From Mangifera indica (lineage: Eukaryota; Streptophyta; Magnoliopsida; Sapindales; Anacardiaceae), in the NCBI RefSeq assembly GCF_011075055.1, contig NW_025401122.1, positions 124,001-188,000 on the forward strand: a DNA stretch of 64,000 nucleotides. Direction: 5' to 3'. The position numbers and the translations under genes were made by a program. This document shows positions 45,141 to 56,467 of the stretch, in pieces. Numbering within the stretch: position 1 is the stretch's first letter; each line of letters begins with the position of its first letter. The notes below the pieces were generated by a model. That model had not been told where the DNA came from and ran no database searches. It saw only the letters and a program-made list of their open reading frames with translations.

Positions 45141-45496
45141 TAGGGCTGGATTCGAGCCGAGCCAGCTCGAGCTCGGGCTTGGCTCGGCTCGGTTCGAGCC
45201 CGAAATGAGCCCAGCTCGAGCTCGGGCTCGGCTCGGCTCGATCGAGCTCGAGCTGGCTCGGCTTGGCAGGGCAGATTTTTTTAAAAATTTTTAAAAATTT
45301 TTTTTATACAAAACGACGTCATTTTGATCCATATATATACACAAAACGATGTCGTTTTGATATGAAAAACGAGCCGAGCTAAAAACGAGCCGAACTCGAG
45401 CTGAGCCGAGTTCAGCTCGAGTCGAGCTCGAGCCGAACTCGAGCCGACCCTAAATAAAGCCGAGCCCGAGCTCGGCTCAGTTCAAATCCAGCCCTA
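45141..45496. mobile_element. hAT-type MITE, GAGCTCG-rich, with exact 8-bp target duplication
   Basis: Starts TAGGGCTGGATTCGAGCC and ends with its near-complement (AATCCAGCCCTA). Flanked by CCCTAAGC at 45133-45140 and 45497-45504. The arms are GAGCTCGGGCTCGG-type repeats, and the centre has AAAACGACGTCATTTTGA and AAAACGATGTCGTTTTGA. 356 bp, no coding. Of the three well-defined copies it keeps the most CG pairs, which suggests it is the youngest. Confidence 0.88.
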
Positions 45497-45771
45497 CCCT
45501 AAGCAAAGCAAGGGTGGTAAATGAGTAATATGTTCATATGTTAAAATTCTTATCTTACTTGCTCACAGGTTTGAAATCTTTGTGTTGTGCTTTATAAACA
45601 AAGTAGTCACCTATTCTTATTATAAAAAGCAAATTAGTACAAATTGGATTGAAAGTATACATAAGATCATTGTTTGAGCTATAATTATAAGATTGGTAAT
45701 AATATTCTCACAATCATGCATGCTTATTGAATAATAAGGCTATAATTTCTAAACTAATTTCAAAAATATTC

Positions 45772-46030
45772 TCAGTGGCATTTACAACATGAAAACAAAC
45801 TACTACAAACCCCATAAAAAGCCTCAAGTATAATCCCATGATAATCTTTGGAATTCATAAACATATAATTATCAATCCGGTTTGCCAATATCATCTCAAC
45901 TATGGAAGCTCTAAAATCTTCTCTTTGATCATAAGAGGACTTTTTCATGGCTATCATGACAATAACTTCTGTGATCCCTTCACTGTCTTTTTGCTTTCTT
46001 TTTGTAGAATTATGAATTGAATTATAAGCC
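45772..46030 (-). pseudogene. OVATE-family (OFP) domain fragment
   Basis: The minus-strand frame ends KKSSYDQREDFRASIVEMI, then LANRIDNYMFMNSKDYHGI and ILEAFYGVCSSLF. This follows the C-terminal OVATE domain pattern (S-D-P-x-x-DF-x-x-S-M-x-E-M-I ... YH-x-x-I-x-x-AF). OVATE proteins repress transcription and affect organ shape. About a dozen residues normally lying between LANRID and the MNS block are missing. Upstream sequence stays open to about 46030 with basic residues but shows no proper start. An in-frame internal deletion plus missing N-terminus suggests a relic. Identification is by motif memory. Confidence 0.6.
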
Positions 46031-46422
46031 GAATCAATATTATTGACGAAACATTGTATAATATATAGTATTATAAGGTAATCTAAATTAGAATCCTAAT
46101 ATTATGAAAATCTCAATACAAAATTGTTGTTGTATTGAGATTTTGAGTCTTTGATGCACAAAATTGTACAAGTATTGAAAAAGATTACGAGGTTGAAATG
46201 CTTTAATTAAAAATAAAATTGAGTTTTATCTATAATCATTAACATATACACATAAATATATATTATACAAATCAAGAATAAACAATTAGTTAAATATGTA
46301 ATGAACTGAAAATTAGTTTAACATGCCAAAAAGATAGTTATAAAAATATCTTCATAAACATACATATTGAATTAGAATAAAATATTCAATAATTTTGTAT
46401 AATGAATTAGGATGAGTAAAAT

Positions 46423-46699
46423 TAGGGTTAGAATCGAACCGAATCAGCTTGAGCTCGAGCTCGAGCTCGGGTTGAATGAGCCCAAAACAAACCAGCCCTA
46501 GCCAAGCTCGAGTTATTCATCTTATTTTTTAATTAAAATTTTGATATAAAACGACGTCATTTTAATCAATATGTATTAAAACGATATCGTTTTAATAACG
46601 AAAAATAAGTCCAATCAAATTTGAATAGAGTTTGAGTTCAGCTTTCATGAGCTCGAGCTCAACTATATGTCAATCGAACCAAGCTTGAATCCAGTCCTA
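46423..46699. mobile_element. hAT-type MITE, shorter and more decayed, exact 8-bp target duplication
   Basis: Starts TAGGGTTAGAATCGAACC and ends GAATCCAGTCCTA, flanked by AGTAAAAT at 46415-46422 and 46700-46707. It keeps GAGCTCGAGCTCGAGCTCGG in the left arm and AAAACGACGTCATTTT plus AAAACGATATCGTTTT in the centre. 277 bp. Many CTCGAG units have lost CG, consistent with greater age. Confidence 0.85.
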
Positions 46700-46707
46700 A
46701 GTAAAAT

Positions 46708-47535
46708 ATTCAATATCTATACAAATATATACTCAAACGTATGATAAAATATTTAATAATTACGACTATAAGTATTATTTTATATTCTTATAAATTATGA
46801 TAACTATATGAATTTATAAAATAATGAGAGATAAGAGCTCTAAGAAAGACATGGTTAACTGCTAACAAACTTTCACAACAATATATGTAAACCAAATGTG
46901 CATAGCAAATTAATTGAATTCAAATTTTCAATAATAATAATAATAATATCATATACTAAAACCAACCTGATTATGATGCAGCTTACCGAAACAATGTGTT
47001 AGTAAAATCGATTTATTGTCCGTCGATTTTGGTGCTGATTCGAACGAGGAAAACCTTTTTGTTGAGTGGAATTATGGAGTGAATGAGTGATAAGGGAATA
47101 GAAAATGATGAATGCTTGGACTGTAGGCTGTAGGATTTGCACAGTGTAATGAAAGAAAAACAAGATTAATGGGTGAAGTAAATATGGGATAACGAAGTGT
47201 TAGATGTGTTCTTATATATAAAAAAAATTAGATTTATCCTTGTAACTGAAAACGAAGAAATATCATTACTTTGCTTAAATAATTAATAAAGCTTAATATA
47301 GTAATAATAAGAATATAATAAAGAGAAAGTTAATTTTTATTTTTCCATATTGTCCGTCAATTTTGGTGCTGATTCGAACGAGGAAAACCTTTTTGTTGAG
47401 TGGAATTATGGAGTGAATGAGTGATAATGGAATAGAAAATGATGAATGATAGACCATTTTAAGAAAAAAAAATATAAGTTTAGTGCTTTCAATAAAAAAA
47501 TAATTTAATATATCATTATTAGGTACCTCTAAGTG

Positions 47536-47600
<65 letters not shown>

Positions 47601-47892
47601 ATACACTTTTTCTATTAAAATTTCCAAACTAATCATCTTAATTTTAAAACAAAAAAATAATATTGATTCTGTTTATTTGGTATATTTAATATAAAATATT
47701 AAAAATTTAGTTCATTATATAAAAAAAATCTAAAAGTTTGTTTCTTTCAATAAAAAATAAATAAAAGTTCGATTCTTTAATAAATTAAAATTAAAGCATT
47801 AGATGTCTTTTAACATACAAAGAAACTAATTCTATTCTTACAAACGAAGATGAAAAAATATCGTTACTTTGCTTAAATAATTTGTAAAACGA
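46708..47892. repeat. Spacer with local duplications and a TA/TATG microsatellite
   Basis: A block of about 100 bp (TATTGTCCGTC, GATTCGAACGAGGAAAACC, GTTGAGTGGAATTATGG) occurs at 47015-47115 and again at 47349-47450. A TA run followed by GTAT repeats spans about 47540-47602; the homologous place near 43780 has only a short TATATA run. Partial copies of the spacer repeat family lie at 47195 and 47795. No gene seen. Confidence 0.6.
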
Positions 47893-48307
47893 AGATGTCA
47901 ACCAAACTAGTTTTGTCTTAAAAGTAAGTTTTGTTCTATTTGGTTTAAATTCATTTAGTTAAATTTAATCTGATCTTAAGTTGGGAGTGTCATTTTGTTT
48001 CAAATACCAAGTTAAATTTGAGTCATGTCAAATAATTGTTAAAATGATATCATTTTGCTTATTATTGAACAAAACAATTTTGTTTTGTCAATGAGACGTG
48101 AGCTAGACCCATGAATTTGAGCTGACTAGCCTCAAATTTAGGGACTGAGCAAAATTCAAATTCCCATTAACTTTGGTTTCATAAACTCAAGCTGTATCAT
48201 ATTTCATTCATATCGAACCTGAGTAGGGAGGTATCCAAGCTTGACTCAGATTGAATTTAACCCTTCTCAGAAACTGACTTTGGATTATGTTATGTGTGGC
48301 CATGCAG

Positions 48308-48889
48308 GTACACTTCATTTTCTGGTTTGCTCCCCTTATTGTCAAGGGGTTCATTGCCATTGGCGAGAGTGGAAGGGATATCACAGACAATTGACTAAAA
48401 GAGCTTCAATGTCCAGAACTCTATCCCTTTTCTTGGGCCATTGGCTACAACCTCCATTAGTACCAATGCCAAATATGAAGTCTGAAGTCCCAAGCGCACA
48501 CAGGTTTAGCCTTTTCCATTGCTGAATGCATTCGAGATTTTTAAGTTTGAGTTATCTCTAATTAGCCATTTCATTTGCTCTTTGTTTAGATCAAGTTTGA
48601 AGAAGGCATCATTGGGACTCCTCAGATAACAGACTCCATAGTTTTACCACACAATGTCGAATTTCTGGGACAAAAGATCGACCTTTCCCAATTGAAAGGC
48701 TTGTTCACTTCAGTCCAAGACACAACTTCATTTGTTGCAGGGACCATTTCTAGCCAACCGCCACTAAAATTCCCAATCTCAAATAGCAATGCGCAGTCTT
48801 GGTTACTAAAAACATACCTGGTTACTAAAAACATACCTGGCAGTGTGTTTGTGCTCATCAAGGAAGGAAGCTCTCTCTTGACGCCATGA
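48308..48889 (+). pseudogene. Fibrillin / plastid-lipid-associated protein (FBN1-like) pseudogene, copy 2
   Basis: Exons at 48308-48503 (acceptor ATGCAG, donor CACACAG/GTTTAG) and 48590-48889. The first keeps its frame better than copy 1 (YTSFSGLLPLLSRGSLP, then ARVEGISQTID) but has a TAA after QTID and a TGA after AKYEV. The second reads [16 protein letters not shown] without the stop of copy 1. The conserved block before [12 protein letters not shown] is replaced by a tandem copy of GGTTACTAAAAACATACCT (LVTKNIP), destroying the usual LDEELRISRGD-type segment. The two copies therefore carry different lesions added after duplication, besides the shared loss of upstream exons. Confidence 0.85.
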
Positions 48890-49196
48890 ACTGCCCAATA
48901 AGTTCACTTACCTTATAACTCTTAAAATATATGGAGACGGTATTTAGAAAATAAGAATCTTATTGAAATATGATAAAAATACATCAAATGTTTTGAATTT
49001 ATGAACTCAATATAACTCTTAAAAAACACTGACTACTTGCATATAGAACAGAGTAAAATACTCTCTTATTTGACACTTACTCTTAACTCAAGTGAAAACC
49101 AATGTAATGAAAACAGACTTAGACTTAATATCTCAGAGACTTGTCAGCATCAAATCTCAGTCTGGGAGCTTAGGCTTATTATCATTAACATTCTTC

Positions 49197-52100
49197 TTAG
49201 ACAATTGACTGTCGTTCTGAAGTTGCTCTGTATGCGATTGGATTTTTAGGAGCTGCTTGGTCTGCAATGGAACCCTGTCCGGCAGCTTGCTTCTTAGGCT
49301 GTGAAGGCTTTGTGACACACCAACTTTTAGACAATCTATGATACAACTTGAGCAAAGTTTTCTCATACGCAGGCAACAAAAAGGTTTTCTCAAACACAGT
49401 ATACAAATGAAAATTCACGAGTGCAAATAGGCTGACTGGTAAAAAAGCAGCAGTATAAATGAGAGTGGTGATCCGATGTGCTTTTTCCAAACGAATTATG
49501 AGCAATAATGTTGCGATGAATGCAATCATTGTTGTAACCAACGAAATGTAGAGCGAGCAGAAACCTGCTGTGAGTTTGCTTGGGATATTGTGGAGGAATT
49601 CATCATACGTATAAGGCGTTATGAGGATGGACAAGAACATTACAACGGAGGTCAAGGAGCAGGCTAAAGCAATACAATCCATGATTATGAAAACGTAGAA
49701 GAGAGTGCTGTTGAGGAAAACTGGATACCCCTTTTCATTGGAACCTCCAGGCACAGTGTAGGCAGCTGCGAAGACCAGTGTAGCAACGAGAACAGCCACT
49801 GCAGAGCAAGACTGAGAAGTATCTTTTATCCAGTCCTGTGCTTGCTTGAGAAGTCCATCGTGCTTCATTTTGAATAGCTCTTCGCAAGTCTTGCCATGCT
49901 CCATATCGCGCAAGTCGGCGTAGTGGGAGGGCATTATCTCCTTTACACGCTGCATAGATGGAAATATAACGCACATATAAGCACATTTATTAGATAAAAA
50001 TCTTGTAAGAGAAAGAGGGGGCTTACTTTGTACCACTTCATCTCTTCTTGGAGTTGGTATACGGGTCCTGCAGGATGAATTATTTTTGTAGTCTTTTCCT
50101 CCATGTCTGCAGCATGGTGTAAAATGGTGTAGCCATTTCTGTCAACCTTTCGGACTAACCTTGTCATTGATATTTTCATAGTTTTCACAATATTAAAGAT
50201 CTCATATTGACGGTGCTTAATTGCCACATGCAGTATGTTCTGATTCAGATCGTTTTCATGCTCAACTAGAGGAGGATGTACTCCTAGTATCTTCTTCACG
50301 ATCTCTACTATTCCTCTTTCAGTCGCCAGCAATAACGGGATTGTCGTATAATTTCCTTCGGCTTGGATAGGAATTCCTATACCCTGGTCTTCATAAATCA
50401 TCACTTCCTTATTAATGGTTTCGTCCCAAGAAGAATCTTTTTCTATTAGTTTCTCCACTAGTTTCAAAGCAAGTTCACGCTTTCTCTTCTCTTCCACATG
50501 TTTCTCATTGCTAGTGCACAGTTTTTGCCCAGTAATATAAGCCACCCTATGCATGTTTAGCAGAAAAGAAGGTGCACAATGAGCAATGGTGATGAAGAGA
50601 AAAATCATGTAGAATATCCCTTAATCGATCAAAAGAAAATTACTTTTAAAAATTATCGTAGTAGCATTTTCATCATAATCTGCATCATCACTGAATGGAA
50701 GACTTGTAAATTTTAGGATGTAAGATTTATTTTGTATAAATTAAATAAAATAAATCAAACAACTATAATTCCAAAATCTACACATAGATTATAAAATACT
50801 AAATTAAACTTTAGAGTTTTAGAAATATATGAATTTTCATGCAATTTGAAACTAAAAAACCTTTAAAAATCACATGAATTACTTGTCGAGATCACAACTT
50901 GGTTTTCTACTTCATAAACCTCCCTAAATAATAGTTTTGTATGGGTAAGCTTGCATTAGGTTTTGAAGCAAAGACCTAGCCAACTTATAGTAGGTTAATT
51001 GACCTCTTATCAAGGTTTAATAAACCTCAAAACCTATATTTATGCTATCCACCCAGATTATAAATTTTAAGTGTATTGAACTTATTTTTATTGATCACTT
51101 AAGTCCATCTGTAAACTGACATTGGACTATTCAATTACCCATTTTTATTAAACCAAACTCATAATTAATGTTAGCCCACATTAGAAAATTTCTAACATAG
51201 GAATTAATCAATAAGATATATACAAATTGAAAGGTCTTTTTAACGTATCCTTATGCATACATTTTCTATAATAGAATTATAGAAAGGTGGAAAACATACA
51301 TGCAAAAATACAAGACACTGTGGATCCATGTGCCCCATCGATATTCACTTTTGAAAGCTGAGGGCATGGTTGCTAGTAGGTGAAGAGAGGTCCTGCCATT
51401 TACGTCCTTGAGTGTTGCTAACGATTCATCCTGTTCCAGTAAAAATAGAGCCGTATCTGAGAAAATTTGAAAAGAACTTAGCACATCAACTATCTGTTGA
51501 ATATATCATGTCAAAGCAAAAGTAAAGAAGCTAGGTGGGCAGAGACAGAGACCAAAGTGGTGTCCTGTGATGGCAACGTGCAGAATGGAGGCATCAGGCT
51601 TTTTCTCGAATGTTTTCCCCTCAGTGGCATCAAGCAGAATGCGTTGATTTTGGTAGTGAACGCTTTTAAGCTTTGTTACCCCTTTCCGTTCTACTCCTTG
51701 TTCTATATTTTCTAATGATTTTGAAGCTAAAAACTTCACCACTTCTATTCTCCCAAATGCAGCAGCTTTAAACAGCGGGGTTTCAGCTTTATGGTTCACA
51801 GCCTCAAGGAGCTCGTTCTTATTTTGATCTTTTTCAACTTCCCCGGGGCGCACATCCTCAGGTTTATTTACATTAATATCTTCCTTGGGGAGCTTACTAT
51901 AATGATCGACCAAGGCCTTTACGGCCTCCAGGTTCCCATTGGCTGCAGCCTCATGAAGAGGTGTGTTCCCGTAGCCATTCTGCTCTAAAAACCCATATTT
52001 CACCTTACGATCTTTTTCGGATAAATTAAGCAGAGATTGAAGCGGTTCTTTTGTTTTGCTGAACACTGCTAAGTGAAATGCATTGTCCCTGGCGGCTGTT

Positions 52101-52210
52101 AGAGGAGATACCAGCAAACCAGCATTTTTCATGTAGAAATGCCGCAGAAATTCCCAATCGCCCTGCAGGGCTGCCCGATAAGGCTCGAACAAATCAGATT
52201 TACTGTCCAT
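49197..52210 (-). CDS. ACD6/ITN1-like ankyrin-repeat PGG-domain protein, copy 2
   Basis: Exons on the minus strand: 52210-51553 (ATG at 52210), 51456-51304, 50619-50027 and 49949-49197 (TAA). They sum to 2157 nt, a 718-residue product in one frame. Exon 1 has two or more ankyrin repeats (GNTPLHEAAANGNLEAVKALV; KAETPLFKAAAFGRIEVVKFL), exon 2 one (DGRTSLHLLATMPSAF), and exon 3 two or three plus a hydrophobic start (YMIFLFITIAHCAPSFLL). Exon 4 carries the PGG domain and four membrane helices, fitting a membrane-anchored ankyrin protein of the ACD6/ITN1 group. The frame is free of stops, but the exon 2 donor is GC (TTT/GCATGT) where copy 1 has GT (TTC/GTAAGT), and the exon 3 acceptor is AAG where copy 1 has CAG. 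GC donors can work but usually with a better context, so splicing may be weak. An alternative donor four bases later would shift the frame. Confidence 0.8.
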
Positions 52211-53165
52211 GTCGTCTCCTCCGTTCAATTGCTTCCCGTAGATGCAGGAAATTTTGCCTTATAAAAAAGAGTTTTAGCATTGGATACCATGTTAATAATA
52301 CTTCAACAAAATTAAGTAGATATCGAGAGAAAATAATATTTCTAGTATTATGCGCATGTAATTTTCAATATTCATTTTTTAATATTTAATTGAATATCTT
52401 ATATTATTATATAAATAAATAATATTAAAATCATTCACAATATTAATTTTGTAGTATTTAATTGAATATTTTATGTTATTACAAAAAATAAGTAATATTA
52501 AAATCACTTAATTACATAATAACATATGATTTTAGATGAATCAAGTCTCCAAATCAAGTGCACAAAATTTAATTATCATATTTATAAGCATGGTTTACAG
52601 CCAGACCGGACGGGCTGATTAGACCGACCGAACCGTAAATCAACAGTTCAAACGGGTTTTAAATCTACAAAACTCATTTAATACATGTTTTCAGACTAAA
52701 CCGCGGTTGGACGGGAGATTTGTTTCCGGTTCACCGTCCAATCCGGATCATCCTGATCCGGTCCATTATAATAAAAAATTATAAATTGAAAAATAAAACC
52801 CAAAACCAAAAACACCTCTTTCTCCCGCCTTTTCCTCTGCACTGCCGACGTTCTTCTCATGCGTTGCTTCTTCTTCAACTTCAACTTCTTCTTCACATGC
52901 CGGCAATCGCCGGCATGTGCCCTCCTTGTGAAAGGATTGGCGGCGTTGCTGATGGAGCATCTAATAAACCTTCACATTCAATGGCTAAATCCCTTTGCCT
53001 ATTCCACCTGCTTGGCCCCTTTTATTGTTGTTTGCTTTCATTATTTTGGTGATCCAACGGCTCTTATCCAATCAGTCAGATTTGAAGACATTTGGCAAAT
53101 ATTTAGCCACATATTCACGTTTTACTTTAATCATGAGACAATACATTTTTCGTCCATTAATGCTT

Positions 53166-53732
53166 AAAAATATGCAACTATGCAAAGTTCATTGTATAAC
53201 CAACAACAGATGAAGTCGTCTAAGATTTAATTTATCAATAGGGTGTGTACATATATAGAGTCGGTAATATTTGAAAACTATTTATTCAACAATTTTCAAA
53301 ATCTAATATTATGGACCGCTTTCATAGACGAAATGCATCATTTAGGTAAGACTTTGGCATTGCACAATTTGCAGCATTTTATGACTATATTGACTTGAGT
53401 AGAATACCAGATCAGGAATGCTTATAGGTTTTTCACTAGAAGATCTCAATGCATTATTTATGGTGGTTACAATGATGATAAGTGAGAATGTGGATTTCCT
53501 TTCTGATACATGCATGATCTGGAAGGAATATTCAAGAGCTCAGACTTTTGACACAAGACAAAAAACCAAAAATAAAATCCACACTGAAATGAATGGATCT
53601 GGCTTGATATTGTTTACATTTTGTTCTTTCGACGTCAATCAATGACTAAAATATGGTGCATGACATTGATATTGAAGTATTAGTCAAAGGAGACGAGTTA
53701 ATTGTTAGGTTTGGGAAGTACTAAGAATCTTA
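53166..53732. other. Unique stretch between the two small-fragment copies
   Basis: Present in copy 2 only; copy 1 has a single small fragment and no equivalent. It has an open plus-strand frame at 53418-53645, but no domain was recognised. Confidence 0.3.
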
Positions 53733-54261
53733 TGCGTTGCTTCTTCTTCAACTTCGGCTCTGTCTGCAGAAAGAGCTTTCAGATCTCAAAGTTTTTAAAC
53801 TAGTGCAATCGCCGGCATGTGCCCTTCTCATGAAAGGATTGGCGGCGTTGCTGATGGAGCATCTAATAAGCCTTCACATTCAATGGCTAAATCCCTTTGC
53901 CTATTCCACCTGCTTGGCCCCTTTTATTGCCGTTTGCTTTCATTATTTTGGTGATCCAACTGCTCTTGTCCAATCAGTCAGATTTGAAGACATTTGGCAA
54001 ATATTTAGCCACATATTCACGTTTTATTTTAATGATGAGATAATACATTTTTGGTCATATATTGACTTGGAAATGAAATCAAAGTCAAAACCTAATACTT
54101 TGTTGATTTAATTATTAAAAGTTGTAATTTTATGTAATCTGAATGTATATTTTATATATGTCTATAACTTCTATTTTGTAAACTAATAAACTGGACTCCA
54201 CTGTTAATTTTTATATTTTGAATTTGTAAATTTATAAATTTGTAAACTAAAATAAATATAC

Positions 54262-54532
54262 TGCTGCAGAAGGTGGATTTTCCACCACGTGAGAAAAAAT
54301 TTTGGCCAAAAAAGTGTGAAAGCATTTAATGCAAAATAGTGAGAGTAAAAAATATGGGCCAAAGGCAGCGGCTCATTTCCCATGAATATCCCCCTCCTTT
54401 CTTCATCTGTATTACATATTCTCTTCATCCGGAATATATAAAATCTCTTCCTCTCCGTCAATTATTCACCTTTCTCTTAGTTCTTTCTTTCACTTCAATC
54501 ATCTTTTATATTATTTAGTTAGATTTATAATA
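54262..54532 (+). mobile_element. copia 5' LTR, duplication copy 2
   Basis: 271 bp. The terminal TG is kept, but the inner end is TA where CA is expected. CCACGTGAG and TATAAAATC-type promoter motifs are present, though the TATAAATA of the other LTRs is altered to ATGAATATCCCC near 54382. Confidence 0.85.
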
Positions 54533-55589
54533 ATTTATTAGTATGGTCAACTCAAATATATCATAATCTTTTTATTATATTATTGTGTTGTTTATATATT
54601 GTAAATACAGATATCTCAATTATAATATCTCTTAATCATCTTTTAATTTCTGTTATACTTTTATTTAATGTTTTAGTTATAATTGTATCCTATTTACAAT
54701 CCAAAGTTCACAAAAGTATAAATCTTGACCTAGAGTTCTGAAACTCTTGAATCTAGACCTAAAGTTTAGAATATCATAAATATGGATCCGAACTCCTAAA
54801 TATTATTTGTAACCTGAAGTTTATAATATTATGAATTTATACTTGAAGTCTTGAATATCATGAATTTTTATCTAAAATTCTGAATATCATTTGTAACCTA
54901 AAGTTTACAAAATCATAAATTTGAATTTGAAGTCATAAATTTCATTTGTAACCTGAAGTTTACAAAAACTATGAATCTAGGTCAAAAGTCATGAATATTA
55001 TTTGAATATTTATTTTTATTATAGTAATTGTATTCAATTTATTTGAATATTTATTTATGTGAATCTTTATTTATTTGAATCTTTATTTTTATTATAATAA
55101 TTATATTTGATTTACAACCTGAAGTTTGTAAAATCGTGAGAATATATATATGGGTCTGAAGTCTCAAAATATAATAATTATTTCAGAATAATTATATCAC
55201 CTTGACAACCTAAAATTTGCATAAATTGTGAAAAATATGAACTTGAAGTCCAAAATATAATCATAATACATATTATAATATTATGAATACTAATTACAAA
55301 ACCAGAAGCTTTGTAAATATGAGATAATATATGAATCTGAAGTTTCTAAAAATTAATCATAATATTTCTCATACAAAATCAGTTATTTTATAAATATGAG
55401 ATAATATTTGCACTTAAAGTTTCAAAAATTAGCTTATATATATTGTCTATAAAACTAGAAGTTTTATAAATATTACAATATTTGAACCTGAAGTTCCTAA
55501 AATTGGATGGATAATATTAAATCGGTTTTTTACATAATTCTCCACCTACAATTTATGAGTCTTGAAAAATTGATTAAATAAAATATCTC

Positions 55590-56200
55590 AAAAGGACAAA
55601 TACAAGACTATTATTTTTTGGCGTCATATCCTTGAAGGATTACAAGTAGAAATATAGATATAATAATAAATCCATTAAATTTGTGGAGAAATTTAAAAGA
55701 TCGATTTGAACATCAGATGTCAGTAATACTCCCAATGACTCTGTAATTTAGTATAACTCTGTAATGTTCAGAATCTTTTCCTAAATGTGGAAGATAAAAT
55801 ATTCTCCACATTTTATTTTATGCTCCTATAGTAGCAAAATCGAGAAAAAAAATTCTGAATTAATGTTTTTTTCATTAATGAAAAACCATCAAACTTACCC
55901 CATAAATGTTACATCATTTTCTTAAGTGAACATAACTATTAGAAATAATTATCATGGGTATGACTAAGATTATCCTCACAAGTATTGTATCATTCCCTGA
56001 AGTGATGCAACTACCAAAAGTAGTTATTATGAATGTGAGAAATAATTTTTTATTCAAAGATGATTATAATAGAAGATATCAGTTACACCACCAGAAGTGG
56101 ACTAAAACTAAAAAAGAAATAAACTATAATGCAGAGTAAACCACAAAACAATAGGTGTGGTTATAAATGTCATTGGTTGTGTACCTGTAGTACAAACAAA
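55590..56200 (+). pseudogene. copia gag remnant
   Basis: Fragments read like copia gag (UBN2-type): LWRNLKDRFEHQMS around 55680-55720, an FPEVMQL stretch near 55995, and near 56150 a zinc-knuckle-like RCGYKCHWLCTC that has lost the regular CX2CX4HX4C spacing. Frames are broken between the pieces. The 1050 bp before it (54533-55589) are non-coding leader. Confidence 0.6.
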
Positions 56201-56467
56201 CATTAAGTAGATCTATATTAAGCACCCATAAGAATTTACTTTTTGATAAGTTAGATCTTGTTAATCTAATAAATTTTGATGTTTCAAATCCTCTTTCAAA
56301 GAATAAAAATATGGGTTACTTGAATAGTGATAGGGATGTTCAAGATTTTTGTAATTAAAATTCATCATATATAGTTATTTTAGAGTCATGAATATTATTT
56401 TGTATTGTATAATTATATTCTTCTTCCTTTCAATATTTTGTGTACGTTATGACTAACGTAATTTTTA

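Noticed and set aside
47540..47602. Regular short repeats that could suggest a CRISPR-like array
   Set aside because: A TA/TATG microsatellite without spacers, in a plant nuclear context.
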